47,594 nt of DNA, taken from JAXHTH01 sp034211115 (GTDB lineage Bacteria; Planctomycetota; Phycisphaerae; Phycisphaerales; SM1A02). The notes under the pieces were generated by a model. It had not been told where the DNA came from, ran no database searches, and saw nothing but the letters and a program-made list of their open reading frames with translations. Where the stretch lies: assembly GCA_034211115.1 (NCBI GenBank), contig JAXHTH010000181.1, positions 1-47,594 of the forward strand. The letters are read 5' to 3'. The translations under genes and the position numbers were made by a program. Positions 7,989-18,945 of this stretch are shown in pieces (within the stretch, counting starts at the first letter, position 1; every line of letters starts with the position of its first letter).

Positions 7989-8534
7989 GCAAGGAAAAAC
8001 CGCCGCCCGAACGCTCCGACACTTCCGGACGGCGGCGCGCCACGGCCCGAAGGCCGCGATCTGTTCTTCATCAATCGGGATTTCAGACACCCCACAGTAG
8101 TCGAGTGTCGGTCGTCCGGTCAATGGGCGATCGACCGGATACGAAGATTTTCGTAAATGCATTGTTTGCAGGGATTTGCGGTGATGCCCTCCGGGCCGGC
8201 CTCCCCGGCCTCCAACGGCCTGACAACGAGCCGGTTCCGGGACGAATCCGCCCTACATCGGAGGCGCCTCCCCCGTTCGGGCCCTCGGCGGGGCGCAAAC
8301 CCGCGGCCGTGATCGATGGGTGGACACGCTTCCCGACCGTCCGACCCGCCCGGGAGGCGGGGTTCGCGGCGGGGCCCCGGCCCGCGGCGGCTTGCCCGGC
8401 GGATTTGTCCGCGATTTGAGAGACGCAAGCTTCCATTGGCCGGCACCTGTGGTACCCTTGATCCGGTACGCCCAGTTGGCCCTGATGCCCGCCAGGCGGT
8501 GGACCACCGCGACGTGGCGAATGCAGCGAATCGG
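7989..8534. other. Non-coding stretch before the RNA candidate
   Basis: About 550 bp with no reading frame that looks like protein. It contains the minus-strand terminator at 7991-8035, an AT-rich patch with a perfect inverted repeat (TACGAA 8140-8145, TTCGTA 8150-8155, four bases apart), and otherwise very GC-rich sequence. I see no clear promoter for the RNA candidate that follows. Confidence 0.5.
7991..8035 (-). terminator. Hairpin with T-run on the minus strand
   Basis: A stem CCGCCG (8000-8005) with CGGCGG (8030-8035), extended inward after one mismatch by three pairs. On the minus strand it is followed by TTTTTCCTT (7999-7991), the layout of an intrinsic terminator. It would protect the PfkB-like gene from antisense transcription, but no convincing minus-strand gene ends here. 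Confidence 0.5.
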
Positions 8535-8861
8535 ATGCTTTCCGTGCCTCGCCTGTGAGAGGCGCTCAGGCGCGCCAGGCGACGTGAGGCCGTGATATGC
8601 GGACCTCCAGCGTCGGGCGAGTTCAGCCGTGTCGGCGGAGGAGTTGGAGGATACCCAGCCGGGCCCGGACCCGAGGAGGAAACGGCCTGGCCGCGGCGTT
8701 TGCCGGACGGAGGAGGAAGGGTGTTCCTCGATGTGGAGGGGGGATGCCTCGCCCAGTGCAGGCGCATCACGCCCCGGGCGGCAGGGCCGGAAGGGATCAG
8801 AGTTGATCCCTGAGGATCCCGGCCCCACCGTCGGGGCCGAGCGAAGCGCACGGAAACCTGA
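8535..8861 (+). ncRNA. Candidate structured RNA, possibly a long-form SRP RNA
   Basis: No protein reading is plausible, but the stretch is rich in paired segments and ends at a strong intrinsic terminator. The 5' segment TTTCCGTGC (8539-8547) pairs perfectly with GCACGGAAA (8848-8856), closing the whole region. Internal stems include CCTCCA/TGGAGG around 8605-8650, GAGGAA/TTCCTC near 8713-8728, and GGGATCA/TGATCCC near 8791-8808. CAGGGCCGGAAGGGATCAG (from about 8782) resembles the SRP helix 8 consensus CAGGUCCGGAAGGAAGCAG, and GTGATATGCGG recalls the Alu-domain 3' part of archaeal-type SRP RNA. Against SRP: the invariant G after the tetraloop stem is T, and that arm can also form its own hairpin. 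Boundaries and strand are inferred. Confidence 0.42.
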
Positions 8862-8898
8862 GCCGGGCCCGCCCTCTTGCGGGCCCGGCCGTCCTTTT
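8862..8898 (+). terminator. Strong intrinsic terminator after the RNA candidate
   Basis: A perfect 11-bp stem, GCCGGGCCCGC (8862-8872) with GCGGGCCCGGC (8879-8889), a six-base loop CCTCTT, then CGTCCTTTT. The T-run lies only on the plus strand, which sets the direction of the preceding transcript. Confidence 0.8.
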
Positions 8899-8959
8899 GG
8901 ACCCGCTCGGCCATGCCTGCCGTCGTCGGGCGTCTCCCGGGCGGCGACGGGCGGCAGAG

Positions 8960-9649
8960 TCAATCAAGCTCAATCCATATTTGCTCCGCCACGGCCTTCA
9001 TCGCCTCACGCGCATCACGCCCGAGCCGCCGCAGAGGACCGGCGAGGGCAGGTCGGCGACGCAAGGCCGCAAGAAGAGCCGTCCACCGAAGCCGTCCGGC
9101 GGCATCGATCCACGTTCCCACGTCCGCAGGCAGATCCGAGTCCGCCGCGTCGCTGACGCCACGCACGATGCCCCACCGCCAGCCGCGGGATGCGGCTGCT
9201 GATGCGAATGCCGCCGACTCCAGATCCACCAGGTCCGCCCCGGTACGCGCGGCGAGCGCGGCCTTGAACGCGGCCTCGTGAACCAGGGTCGCGACGGAGG
9301 TGACGACCGCTGCGCCCACGCCGCCCCGAGGGGGTTCGTTCGTGTGCCGGTCCGGCCAGCTCGGGATGATCGCTCTGCCGTTCTCCGGTCGAACCTCCGT
9401 GATGACGTGCGCCGTTCCGACGCGATGCGTCGGGCGGAGCGCCCCGGCCAGGCCGGCGAGGATGACCGGCGCATCGCCCGGATCAATCGTCCCCGTCCAA
9501 CCGGCCACCGCCTCGGCGCCGGGCCCGCAGCAGTGCAGATGGCACCGCCGGGCCAGTCCCCGCCGCATGAGCGCTCGATACTCGAACCGAAGCGGGCAGA
9601 CGATGACGGGCCGATCGCGCACCGGCGGATTCTCGGCTGAAGCAGGCAC
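8960..9649 (-). CDS. Nucleoside phosphorylase superfamily protein (HpnG/MTAN-like)
   Basis: 229 residues. N-terminal VIVCPLRFEYRALMRRG, then PVILAGLAGALRPTHRVGTAHVI, and near residue 150 the superfamily signature DLVDLESAAFASAAASRGW followed by IVRGVSDAADSDLP. These are the substrate-binding segments of 5'-methylthioadenosine nucleosidases and of the hopanoid-associated phosphorylase HpnG (usual form DMESAAVA...VRAISD). The middle is shortened and carries a Pro/Arg-rich loop. No hopanoid genes are nearby, so the substrate is open. The start is a GTG with no Shine-Dalgarno; an extended -10-like element lies directly upstream. Confidence 0.7.
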   Translation of the reverse strand: MPASAENPPVRDRPVIVCPLRFEYRALMRRGLARRCHLHCCGPGAEAVAGWTGTIDPGDAPVILAGLAGALRPTHRVGTAHVITEVRPENGRAIIPSWPDRHTNEPPRGGVGAAVVTSVATLVHEAAFKAALAARTGADLVDLESAAFASAAASRGWRWGIVRGVSDAADSDLPADVGTWIDAAGRLRWTALLAALRRRPALAGPLRRLGRDAREAMKAVAEQIWIELD

Positions 9650-9655
9650 GGCGCC

Positions 9656-9664
9656 AGCGTATCA
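9656..9664 (-). promoter_or_regulatory. Candidate extended -10 abutting the phosphorylase-like gene
   Basis: Read on the minus strand: TGA followed by TACGCT (9661-9656). The GTG start is at 9649, so transcription would begin at or very near the start codon, giving a leaderless message. There is no recognisable -35. Confidence 0.3.
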
Positions 9665-9728
9665 CGCCGCCGCGGGGCGGGGGACTCGCATCACATCGGT
9701 GGGGTCCTTCGGGTGCGCCGCCGGCGGC

Positions 9729-10130
9729 TTACTCGGAAGCGCGGCTCGCATCCGGGTCCGCCAGTCCCACGGGCGCGTCGGCCGGGAAGCCCATGGCCGG
9801 GATCGGCAGCTCGGGGAACCACTCGGCGACCTCGTCGGCGTCGAGCAGCACGCCCAGCTCGCGGCCGTCTTCCGCGTCGTAGACCGAGTACAGCGGCCCC
9901 TCGTCGCCGGCGTAGATGTGCACCGCGTAGCAGTCATCTTCGATCACGCCCAGCGAGATCAGCCCGACGTGGGGATCCTCACCGACCGGCTCGCCCGGAT
10001 CGGGGCTGAACGAGGAATCCTCCTCCGCCTGGGTCCAGTCCGGCGTGAAGATGCTCGCCGTCAGGGCGAACACGGCGCAGAGCCCGAGGATGGCGGCGAT
10101 CCGTTCGACGGCGGGTGAGAAACGCTTCAT
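9729..10130 (-). CDS. Small exported acidic protein of unknown function
   Basis: 133 residues, family not recognised. The N-terminus has MKRF, then a hydrophobic segment (about residues 11-27, IAAILGLCAVFALTASI), acting as a signal peptide or membrane anchor. The rest is acidic (DDCYAVHIYAGDEGP, YDAEDGRELGVLLDADEVAEWFPELP) and could be a small soluble periplasmic domain. The ATG at 10130 was chosen because it places the hydrophobic segment at the N-terminus; a longer frame to 10226 adds an Arg-rich stretch that also covers the promoter of the divergent tRNA gene. Confidence 0.6.
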   Translation of the reverse strand: MKRFSPAVERIAAILGLCAVFALTASIFTPDWTQAEEDSSFSPDPGEPVGEDPHVGLISLGVIEDDCYAVHIYAGDEGPLYSVYDAEDGRELGVLLDADEVAEWFPELPIPAMGFPADAPVGLADPDASRASE

Positions 10131-10188
10131 ATCGCCTGATATCGGCCGGCCCGCGACCCGGGGTGAGGCCGATTCCGCTCGACGGCGC

Positions 10189-10216
10189 TTGTCCCCGGGC
10201 CCGCAGGACGTATCAT
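10189..10216 (+). promoter_or_regulatory. Promoter of tRNA-Glu
   Basis: TTGTCC at 10189-10194, a 16-base spacer, TATCAT at 10211-10216. The expected start near 10223 is 12 bases before the mature tRNA. Confidence 0.55.
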
Positions 10217-10234
10217 GCTCCTCCACCGGGGCGG

Positions 10235-10309
10235 GACCCCATCGTCTAGTCAGGTCCAGGACATCAGGTTTTCATCCTGAAAACAGGGGTTCGAATCCCC
10301 TTGGGGTCG
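10235..10309 (+). tRNA. tRNA-Glu (anticodon TTC)
   Basis: Complete cloverleaf: acceptor GACCCCA with TGGGGTC, D-arm from 10244 to 10262, anticodon stem TCAGG/CCTGA with loop TTTTCAT (anticodon TTC at 10271-10273), four-base variable loop, T-arm AGGGG-TTCGAAT-CCCCT, discriminator G. The 3' CCA is not encoded. The D-arm start GTCTAG and the T-arm are typical of bacterial tRNA-Glu. Confidence 0.96.
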
Positions 10310-10399
10310 CTTTCCGTCGAGCTCGAGGCGCCGGTTATCGGACACCGTCGCGGCGACCGTATCCGGCCGAGGATACGCAGGGGTGATCCTGAACGAGAA

Positions 10400-10421
10400 A
10401 GGCCGGCCCTGTGGCCGGCCT
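10400..10421 (-). terminator. Hairpin terminator downstream of the porin remnant
   Basis: A perfect 9-bp stem, AGGCCGGCC (10400-10408) with GGCCGGCCT (10413-10421), four-base loop. On the minus strand it is followed by TTTCTCGTT, so it would end minus-strand transcripts from the porin remnant. Confidence 0.6.
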
Positions 10422-10468
10422 GGTGTGTTCGTCTCCGTGAGGCCCGGAGGGGCGATGCGGTTTCTCAT

Positions 10469-11056
10469 TCAGAAGAGCAGATGAAGCCGGGTTCTGAGGA
10501 CAAGCTGACCCTCCTCGTCAATGGCGTCGGTGCGCCAGCCGCGGCTCGCGCCGCCCCAGGCGCCGTCCATCTCATTGAACGCGTAGCCCACATCCGCCGT
10601 GAACTTGAGGCCCTGCCGGTTGAAGAAGCGCGACACGCCCGGGGTGACGATCGACGGATCGTCGCTGACAGTGCCGGCTCCATCGAGATCACCCCACTCG
10701 TAGCGGGCCATCAGCTCCCAGTCCTCGTTCAGGAACAAGCCGCCCTGAATCAGGAAACCAAACTCGTCGCGCTCGACGGTGCTGTTCTCGATATGGTTGC
10801 CGACGACCGCGGCGTAGAGGGTTCCGCCGCCGAACTCGAATGAGCCGTCCACCGTCCATTGCCGGAGTTCGCTCTCGTCGTCGACGGTGCCGTCCAGGTC
10901 GAGCGGGCGAGCATCCGGCTCCTCAGTGACGATCGCCGATACCTGCGCTGTTCCGATCTGTTCAACGCATCGACCCGCAATCGACGGCGCCGCGGCGGGA
11001 GATCTCATCGCCTCCCGAGGCGGATGGCGCCAATCCGCTTGAGAATGTTCGGGCAC
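10469..11056 (-). pseudogene. C-terminal remnant of an OprO/OprP-type porin
   Basis: Only the last part of a beta-barrel is recognisable: from about residue 66, alternating strands such as GSFEFGGGTLYAAVVGNH, GFLIQGGLFLNEDWELMARYEWG and GLKFTADVGYAFNE, ending in QLVLRTRLHLLF with the C-terminal Phe that barrel assembly needs. Full porins of this family run 400-500 residues with a signal peptide; here the first 65 or so residues look like untranslated or scrambled sequence and no signal peptide or N-terminal barrel is found in any frame up to sufB. I read it as a decayed gene with its original terminator. A very short intact barrel is the less likely alternative. Confidence 0.6.
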
Positions 11057-11312
11057 AGCCGCGTGCGGGGGAACGCCGATCGGCGCGTATCCGGAGTCTC
11101 GGTTCCGGAATTCGGCCGATCGGTGACAGCCCGGTCGCGCGCCCGCCCCGCGCGCCCACCGGGGCAGGGCCGTCGATTGCGGGGTTTGCCGGAATAGTCA
11201 AGGCCCGGCGTTGGCTCATCGTGTTGAGACTGTGTTGCAACTACGTCTTGGCGGCGGGGAGTAGCCGCGCTCATCCCTTGCCCAAGAGACTTCTCTCGCT
11301 CGAAGGTCACCG

Positions 11313-12758
<1,446 letters not shown>

Positions 12759-12839
12759 TGGCGGATCGCCGCACTGTCGCGAATCAACCGATGACACGAA
12801 CCGAACCCGATCCCGATCGGGACAAAGGACATTCCTGAC

Positions 12840-13628
12840 ATGAGTGAAGTCGTACTCGAGATCCGGAACCTGCACGCATCCATCGAGGATGAGCCGATCC
12901 TGCGCGGCGTCGATCTGACCATCAACGCCGGCGAGGTGCATTCGATCATGGGCCCGAACGGGTCGGGCAAGAGCACGCTGGCCCAGATCCTCGCCGGCCG
13001 CGAGGAATACGAGATCACCGAAGGCGAGATCCTGTATCACGGCCGGGATCTGCTGGAGATGGAGCCCGAGGAGCGGGCCGGCGAGGGGCTGTTCCTCGCC
13101 TTCCAGTATCCCGTCGAGATCCCCGGCGTGAAGACGATGCAGTTCCTCAAGGCCTCGGTCAACGCCCTTCGCACCTATCGCGGCGAGGAGGAACTCGATG
13201 CCGTGCAGCTCATGAATCTCTTCCGCGAGAAGGCGCGGCAGGTGAAGCTCAACGAGGATCTTCTGCGCCGCAACGTCAACGAGGGCTTCTCCGGCGGCGA
13301 GAAGAAGCGGGCGGAGATCTTCCAGATGGCCCTGCTCGATCCGGCCATGTGCGTGCTCGACGAGACCGACTCCGGCCTCGACATCGATGCCCTGAAGATC
13401 GTCGCCGAGGGCGTGAACGCGATGCGCGCGGGGAAGCGCTCGTTCCTCGTCATCACGCACTACCAGCGGCTGCTCAACTACATCGTTCCGGATGTCGTTC
13501 ACGTGCTGGTGGACGGCCGGGTCGCCCGATCCGGCGGCAAGGAGCTGGCCGTCGAGCTCGAAGACCAGGGCTACGCGTTGTTCGGCGAGGAGTCGGCTCC
13601 CGCCGCCGCAGGCGCGGCAAGCGCATGA
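12840..13628 (+). CDS. sufC: SufC ATPase
   Basis: ABC-type ATPase that drives conformational change of the SufBCD scaffold; it is soluble, not a transporter. 262 residues. Walker A GPNGSGKST at 38-46, SufC-type signature FSGGEKKRAE at 150-159, Walker B MCVLDETDSGLD at 170-181 with catalytic Glu175, and the switch His in VITHYQRLL. The 81-base gap after sufB contains AAAGGA before the start. The Ala-rich C-terminal tail is slightly longer than in E. coli. Confidence 0.97.
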   Translation: MSEVVLEIRNLHASIEDEPILRGVDLTINAGEVHSIMGPNGSGKSTLAQILAGREEYEITEGEILYHGRDLLEMEPEERAGEGLFLAFQYPVEIPGVKTMQFLKASVNALRTYRGEEELDAVQLMNLFREKARQVKLNEDLLRRNVNEGFSGGEKKRAEIFQMALLDPAMCVLDETDSGLDIDALKIVAEGVNAMRAGKRSFLVITHYQRLLNYIVPDVVHVLVDGRVARSGGKELAVELEDQGYALFGEESAPAAAGAASA

Positions 13629-13656
13629 GACCCGCACGAAACAGGATCAAGGCACG

Positions 13657-15047
13657 ATGACCACGCTGACGAAGCCGACGAATGATGCACTCCTGGAGCT
13701 GGCGGTGCGCGCTGAGAACCGATCCGCGCCCGGACCGGGCTGGCTGAGGGCGCTGCGCGACGAGGCCCTCGATCGGTTCCGTGAACTCGGTCTTCCGTCG
13801 ACGCGTCACGAGGACTGGCGGTTCACATCGCTGAAGCCGGTTCAGGAGCTCGATTTCTCCGCCCCGCCGGCCGGGGCGCCGATGCTTCCGGCCGATCAAC
13901 TCGATCGTTTCGGATTCGCGGGACTCGATGCTCCGCGCGCGGTGTTCATCGACGGGCGGTTTTCGCCGGCGCATTCGAATCTCGCGGCCCTGCCGAGCGC
14001 GGTGCGAGGTCTCACGCTCGAAGACGCGCTGGCGGCGGATGAAGAAACGGTCCGGGCGCATCTCGACGCCCTTCCGAAGACCGATCCCGGTGATGCGTTC
14101 ACCGCGCTCAATACCGCGATGCTTGATGAGGCGATGGTGATCCTCATCGATGACGGCGCGATCATCGATCAGCCGCTGCACATCCTCCATCTGACGACGG
14201 CGACGCAGCCGGTCGCGACGCACCCGCGTCTGCTCGTCGTCGCCGGACGTTCATCGGAGGCGACGATCATCGAGGATTACGTCGGCGCCGGTGACGGGAC
14301 GTACCTGACGAACGCCGTCTCGGAGGTCTTCGTCGGGGTGGACGCGGCGGTCACCCATTACATGATCGAGCGCGAGTCGCCTCGAGCGTTCAACATCTCG
14401 ACGCTCCACGTGCGTCAGGAGCGCGACAGCCGGTTCGAATCGCATTCCGTCCTCATCGGCGGTGCGCTGGTGCGCAACAACGTCAATCCCGTCCTCGTCG
14501 GCGAGAACTGCCACAGCCTTCTGAACGGGCTCTACGTCGGGCGTAATGGCCAGCATCTGGACAACTTCATGCGCGTCGAGCACGACGCCCCGCACTGCGA
14601 CAGCCGACAGTATTACCGCGGCATCCTCGCCGATCAGGCGCACGGCGTGTTCAGCGGGCGCATCGTCGTCGCCCGCGGCGCGCAGAAGACCGACGCCGTG
14701 CAGAGCAACGAGAGCCTGCTGCTCTCCGACGATGCCCGCGCGAACGGCAAGCCGCAGCTCGAGATCTACGCCGACGATGTCAAGTGCACGCACGGCGCGA
14801 CGACCGGCCAGCTTGATGAGGATGCAGTGTTCTATCTGCGCAGCCGCGGGCTGAGCGCTGAGGCGGCGCGGGGGATGCTCATCTATTCTTTCGCCCTGGA
14901 GAGCCTGCAGCGCATGGGCGTGGCGCCCGTGCGGGACGTGCTGACCGACGCCCTGCTGCGGCGCATGCCGTTCACCGAGTCGCTGCGGCCGTATCTCGGC
15001 TCCGACGGCGGGTCGCTCCCGGAAGATATCGCGGCAGGCAGTGAGGA

Positions 15048-15051
<4 letters not shown>
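13657..15051 (+). CDS. sufD: SufD, scaffold partner of SufB
   Basis: Paralogue of SufB that completes the SufBC2D complex and aids iron entry. 464 residues. N-terminal ELGLPSTRHEDWRFTSLKP is the SufD hallmark. The C-terminal half forms the beta-helix, ending VKCTHGATTGQLDEDAVFYL and RSRGLSAEAARGMLIYSFA, including the conserved His. The ATG at 13657 has AAGG six bases upstream; longer readings run into sufC. It overlaps the sulfurtransferase gene by ATGA at 15048-15051. Confidence 0.96.
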
Positions 15052-15929
<878 letters not shown>

Positions 15930-15981
15930 ATCGTCGTTCTCTTCCGCGCCACGGCGCTTCAGTCGGCAGATTGAATGAGAC

Positions 15982-16416
15982 ATGAACGATCGACTGCAGG
16001 ACATCATCGACACCTTCCGCTCCGTGGATGAAGAGCTCCGGCTGGAGCTGCTGCTGGATTACTCGAGGCGTCTTCCCGCGCTGCCGGATCGGCTGCGCGC
16101 GCAGCGCGATGCGGGCCTGAACCGGGTGCCGGAGTGCATGACGCCGGTGTTTCTGTTCGTCGAGCGCGACGGAGCGGACTCGGATCACGTGCGGTTGTTC
16201 ATTGACGTCGCGGATGAAGCGCCGACGGTGCGGGGGATGCTGGGGATCATCGTCGCCGCGTACGACGGCGCCAGGGCCGGGGAGATAGGCGACCTGCCGG
16301 CCGATCTGGTCAATCGTCTCGGGCTGGGCGGGGCCATCCGGATGAACCGCCTCGTCGGGCTCAGCGCGATCCTTCAGCGTATCCGCAACGAAGCCGTCGC
16401 GGCGGTGACGGCCTGA
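15982..16416 (+). CDS. sufE: SufE-family sulfur carrier
   Basis: Accepts persulfide sulfur on a Cys and passes it to SufB. 144 residues. N-terminal LQDIIDTFRSVDEELRLELL fits the SufE helix, and Cys52 in NRVPECMTPVFLFVE is the acceptor. The C-terminal NRLGLGGAIRMNRLVGLSAI matches the conserved SufE end (usually LT--R-NGL). Normally SufE pairs with the desulfurase SufS; here it directly follows a sulfurtransferase, 52 bases downstream, which makes that enzyme the likely sulfur donor. Confidence 0.92.
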   Translation: MNDRLQDIIDTFRSVDEELRLELLLDYSRRLPALPDRLRAQRDAGLNRVPECMTPVFLFVERDGADSDHVRLFIDVADEAPTVRGMLGIIVAAYDGARAGEIGDLPADLVNRLGLGGAIRMNRLVGLSAILQRIRNEAVAAVTA

Positions 16417-16463
16417 GCGCGCCGATGTGTCCCTGCAACATCATCTGCCCGTAACTGCGCATC

Positions 16464-16877
16464 ATGACGACGCCCATCATCAACAATTCGAACGACGCCG
16501 ACCTTCCGCGAAAGGTAACCGAGGCGCTCCGGACCGTCACCGACCCGGAGATTCCGATCAATCTCTACGATCTGGGACTGATCTATGAAGTCGTGATCGA
16601 TCCGGAGAAGCGGATCGCGGCGACGATGACGCTGACCACGCCCAACTGCCCGGTCGCCGAGCAGATTCCGCAGCAGGTTCGGCGCGCGCTCGAAGCCGTT
16701 GACGACGCCGTCGGCGCCGAGGTCCGCCTCGTCTGGGAGCCGCGCTGGAGTGCGGAGATGATGAGCGAGGATGCGAAGCTCCAGATGGAGATGGCCGGCA
16801 TCTCCTGGTCAGATCTCGGGCCCCGCGGGCCGTCTGCCACCGGTCTCACGATCGGGCGCTCCGGACGATCGACCTGA
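16464..16877 (+). CDS. sufT: SufT-like Fe-S assembly factor (DUF59/MIP18 family)
   Basis: 137 residues. The DUF59 domain covers about 14-105: KVTEALRTVTDPEIPINLYDLGLIYEV, then MTLTTPNCPVAEQIP with the conserved Cys62, then VRLVWEPRWSAEMMSEDAK. Proteins of this type act in maturation or trafficking of Fe-S clusters and often close suf operons as sufT. It starts 47 bases after sufE. The last 30 residues are not conserved. Downstream it converges with the ABC permease gene, with no clear terminator between them. Confidence 0.93.
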   Translation: MTTPIINNSNDADLPRKVTEALRTVTDPEIPINLYDLGLIYEVVIDPEKRIAATMTLTTPNCPVAEQIPQQVRRALEAVDDAVGAEVRLVWEPRWSAEMMSEDAKLQMEMAGISWSDLGPRGPSATGLTIGRSGRST

Positions 16878-16917
16878 CCGCGCCCGGCGATCAGGGTTTC
16901 TCCCGTTCCGGTCCTGA

Positions 16918-18189
16918 CTACTCGTGGCGCAGGGCGGCGATCGGATCCATCGCGGCGGCGCGGCGCGCCGGATAGATGCCGAAGACGATGCCGGTGAGGC
17001 AGGAGACGCTCATCGCGAGCACGAGCGCCCAGGGGGTGATGATGACGTGCCAGTTGGTGACCTCCTTGAGCGCGGCGACGCCGGCCACGCCCAGGCCCAC
17101 GCCGAACAGGCCGCCCGTCATCGCGAGCGTGACCGTCTCGACGAGGAACTGCCAGGTGATGTCCCACCCGCTGGCCCCGATCGCGCGGCGGACGCCGATC
17201 TCCGCCGTCCGCTCCGTGATGCTGGCGAGCATGATGTTGAGGATGCCGATCCCGCCCACGAGCAGCGAGATGCCCGCGATGATGGGCAGCACGATGTTGA
17301 ACACCTGCTGCGTGCGCTGCCGCGACTGGAGCAGCTCGAGCGGGACGGTGATCTCGTAGTCCCTCCTGTCGTGGAAGTTGCGGAGGATGGCCTGCACCCC
17401 GCGCGCCGCATTGAGCACGTTCTCCTCGTTGTCCACGGCGCAGACCAACTGGTGCAGCTCGACCCTCGTGCTCTCCCGGCTGCCGGAGCGTTGCGTGTAG
17501 CTGGTCAGCCCGAAGCGATCGATGATCGTGTCGAAGGGAACATAGACCTCCATCGCGCGGTCGTCGATCCCGAGCACGGCGCGGTTGGGCGACTGGAACT
17601 CGGTGTCGGGCAGGACGCCGACCACGCGGAAGTACTCCGAGCCGATCTTGAGATCGAGCTTGAGCGGGTCTCCGACGTAGCGTGCTTCCTGCAGGAGGCG
17701 CGCGCGGATCAGGCATACGCGCCGCCGGTCGAGATTGTCGGAGGCGTCGAGGGTTCGACCGAGAAACGGCTCGAGTCGAAGATGCCGGGCGTAGGCGGGC
17801 GTGACGCCGCGCACCTTGGCGGAGATCCGCCGGCTCTTGAACCAGATCCACTTCTCGACATCGTGAACGGGCAGGACCGACTCGATGAACGGAAGCGTCT
17901 CCGTGATCTGGTCGGCGTCGCGGAACGTGAGGCCGTAGCGGAGCACGTACGTCTCCGAGTCGTTCTTGACGTTCTCCTCCTCGGGCGGCTTGCGGGCGTT
18001 GATGATGATGTTGCGGATGCCCAGTTGCTGGATCTGGTCGAGGATTTCGCGCCGGGCCCCCTCGCCGATCGCGACCATGGAGAGCACGGAGGCCACGCCG
18101 AAGATGATGCCCAGCGTGGTGAGGAACGAGCGGAGCTTGTGCCGGCTCAGGTTCCGCAGCGCTTCGCCGATGAGTTCAAACACGAACAT
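16918..18189 (-). CDS. MacB/FtsX-family ABC transporter permease
   Basis: 423 residues. A first membrane helix at about 22-42 (FLTTLGIIFGVASVLSMVAI) follows a MacB-type N-terminus. A large periplasmic domain (about 45-280) comes next, then three C-terminal helices including VFNIVLPIIAGISLLVGGIGILNIML with the ERTAEIGVRRAIGA segment. This is the domain layout of MacB permeases split from their ATPase. The ATG at 18189 is preceded by GGAGG; it overlaps the end of the ATPase gene by 14 bases. It is the last gene of the export operon. Confidence 0.92.
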   Translation of the reverse strand: MFVFELIGEALRNLSRHKLRSFLTTLGIIFGVASVLSMVAIGEGARREILDQIQQLGIRNIIINARKPPEEENVKNDSETYVLRYGLTFRDADQITETLPFIESVLPVHDVEKWIWFKSRRISAKVRGVTPAYARHLRLEPFLGRTLDASDNLDRRRVCLIRARLLQEARYVGDPLKLDLKIGSEYFRVVGVLPDTEFQSPNRAVLGIDDRAMEVYVPFDTIIDRFGLTSYTQRSGSRESTRVELHQLVCAVDNEENVLNAARGVQAILRNFHDRRDYEITVPLELLQSRQRTQQVFNIVLPIIAGISLLVGGIGILNIMLASITERTAEIGVRRAIGASGWDITWQFLVETVTLAMTGGLFGVGLGVAGVAALKEVTNWHVIITPWALVLAMSVSCLTGIVFGIYPARRAAAMDPIAALRHE

Positions 18190-18892
18190 CGGCGGCCTCC
18201 TCCCGGGCGGTATCGTCGACGATCTCCCCGTCGCGGAGCAGCACACGTCTCGGGACGAGGGCGGCGAGTTCCTGGTTGTGCGTGATGAGCACGATGGTCC
18301 GCCCCGCCTGATGCAACTCCTGCAGAAGCGTCATGATCTCGCCGGAGGTGACGGAATCGAGGTTGCCCGTCGGCTCGTCGGCGAGGATGACCGCGGGATC
18401 GTTGGCCAGCGCGCGGGCGATGGCGACGCGCTGCCCCTCACCCCCGGACAGCTTGCTGGGGACGTGCCCGGCGCGATCGGCCAGACCGACCCGCGTGATC
18501 AGCTCCATGCATCGCCGGCGTCGCCGCCGCCGGGGCACCCGCGCGTAAAACAGCGGCATCTCCACGTTCTCGAGCACCGAGAGATGCGAGATCAGCCGGA
18601 ACGACTGGAAGATGAATCCGATGCGGGTCTTGCGAACCTGTGAGAGTCTTTGGTCGTTGAGCCGGGCCACGTCTTCGCCCAGCAGGTGATACGATCCGCC
18701 GGAGGGGCGGTCCAGACAGCCGAGGATGTTGAGCAGCGTCGTCTTCCCCGCGCCGGACGGGCCGACGATGGCGAGGAATTCCCCTTCCCGCACTTCGAGG
18801 TTGATCTCGCGCAGCACGCGCAGGGGGCTCGCCGCCGTGCCGTACACCTGCTCGATCTGCGCCAGCTTCAGGATGGGATGCGCGGAAATCAT
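18176..18892 (-). CDS. MacB/LolD-family ABC transporter ATPase
   Basis: 238 residues. Walker A GPSGAGKTT with Lys50, Q-loop FQSFRLISHLSVLENVEMP, signature LSGGEGQRVAIARAL at 148-162 (Gln to Glu in LSGGQ), Walker B VILADEPTGNLDS, H-loop VLITHNQELA. The text RVPRRRRRRRC at 119-128 has seven Arg in a row where relatives have mixed charged residues. It powers the permease encoded just downstream. The ATG at 18892 fits the family's length; longer frames add Arg/Pro-rich sequence. Confidence 0.94.
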   Translation of the reverse strand: MISAHPILKLAQIEQVYGTAASPLRVLREINLEVREGEFLAIVGPSGAGKTTLLNILGCLDRPSGGSYHLLGEDVARLNDQRLSQVRKTRIGFIFQSFRLISHLSVLENVEMPLFYARVPRRRRRRRCMELITRVGLADRAGHVPSKLSGGEGQRVAIARALANDPAVILADEPTGNLDSVTSGEIMTLLQELHQAGRTIVLITHNQELAALVPRRVLLRDGEIVDDTAREEAADVRV

Positions 18893-18945
18893 CCAGGGAA
18901 TCCAGCGCGGCGGGCGCGTCGGCGCCGGCCGCGCGGGACGGGACC

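Noticed and set aside
8535..8898. RNase P RNA or tmRNA
   Set aside because: The conserved RNase P elements (GAGGAAAGTCC, the GGTGCGGTAAGAG region, ACAGAAACC-type end) and the tmRNA ends with a TTCGACTCC T-arm are missing.
10131..10226. Extension of the small exported protein to 10226
   Set aside because: It would place 32 polar residues before the signal sequence and run over the tRNA promoter.
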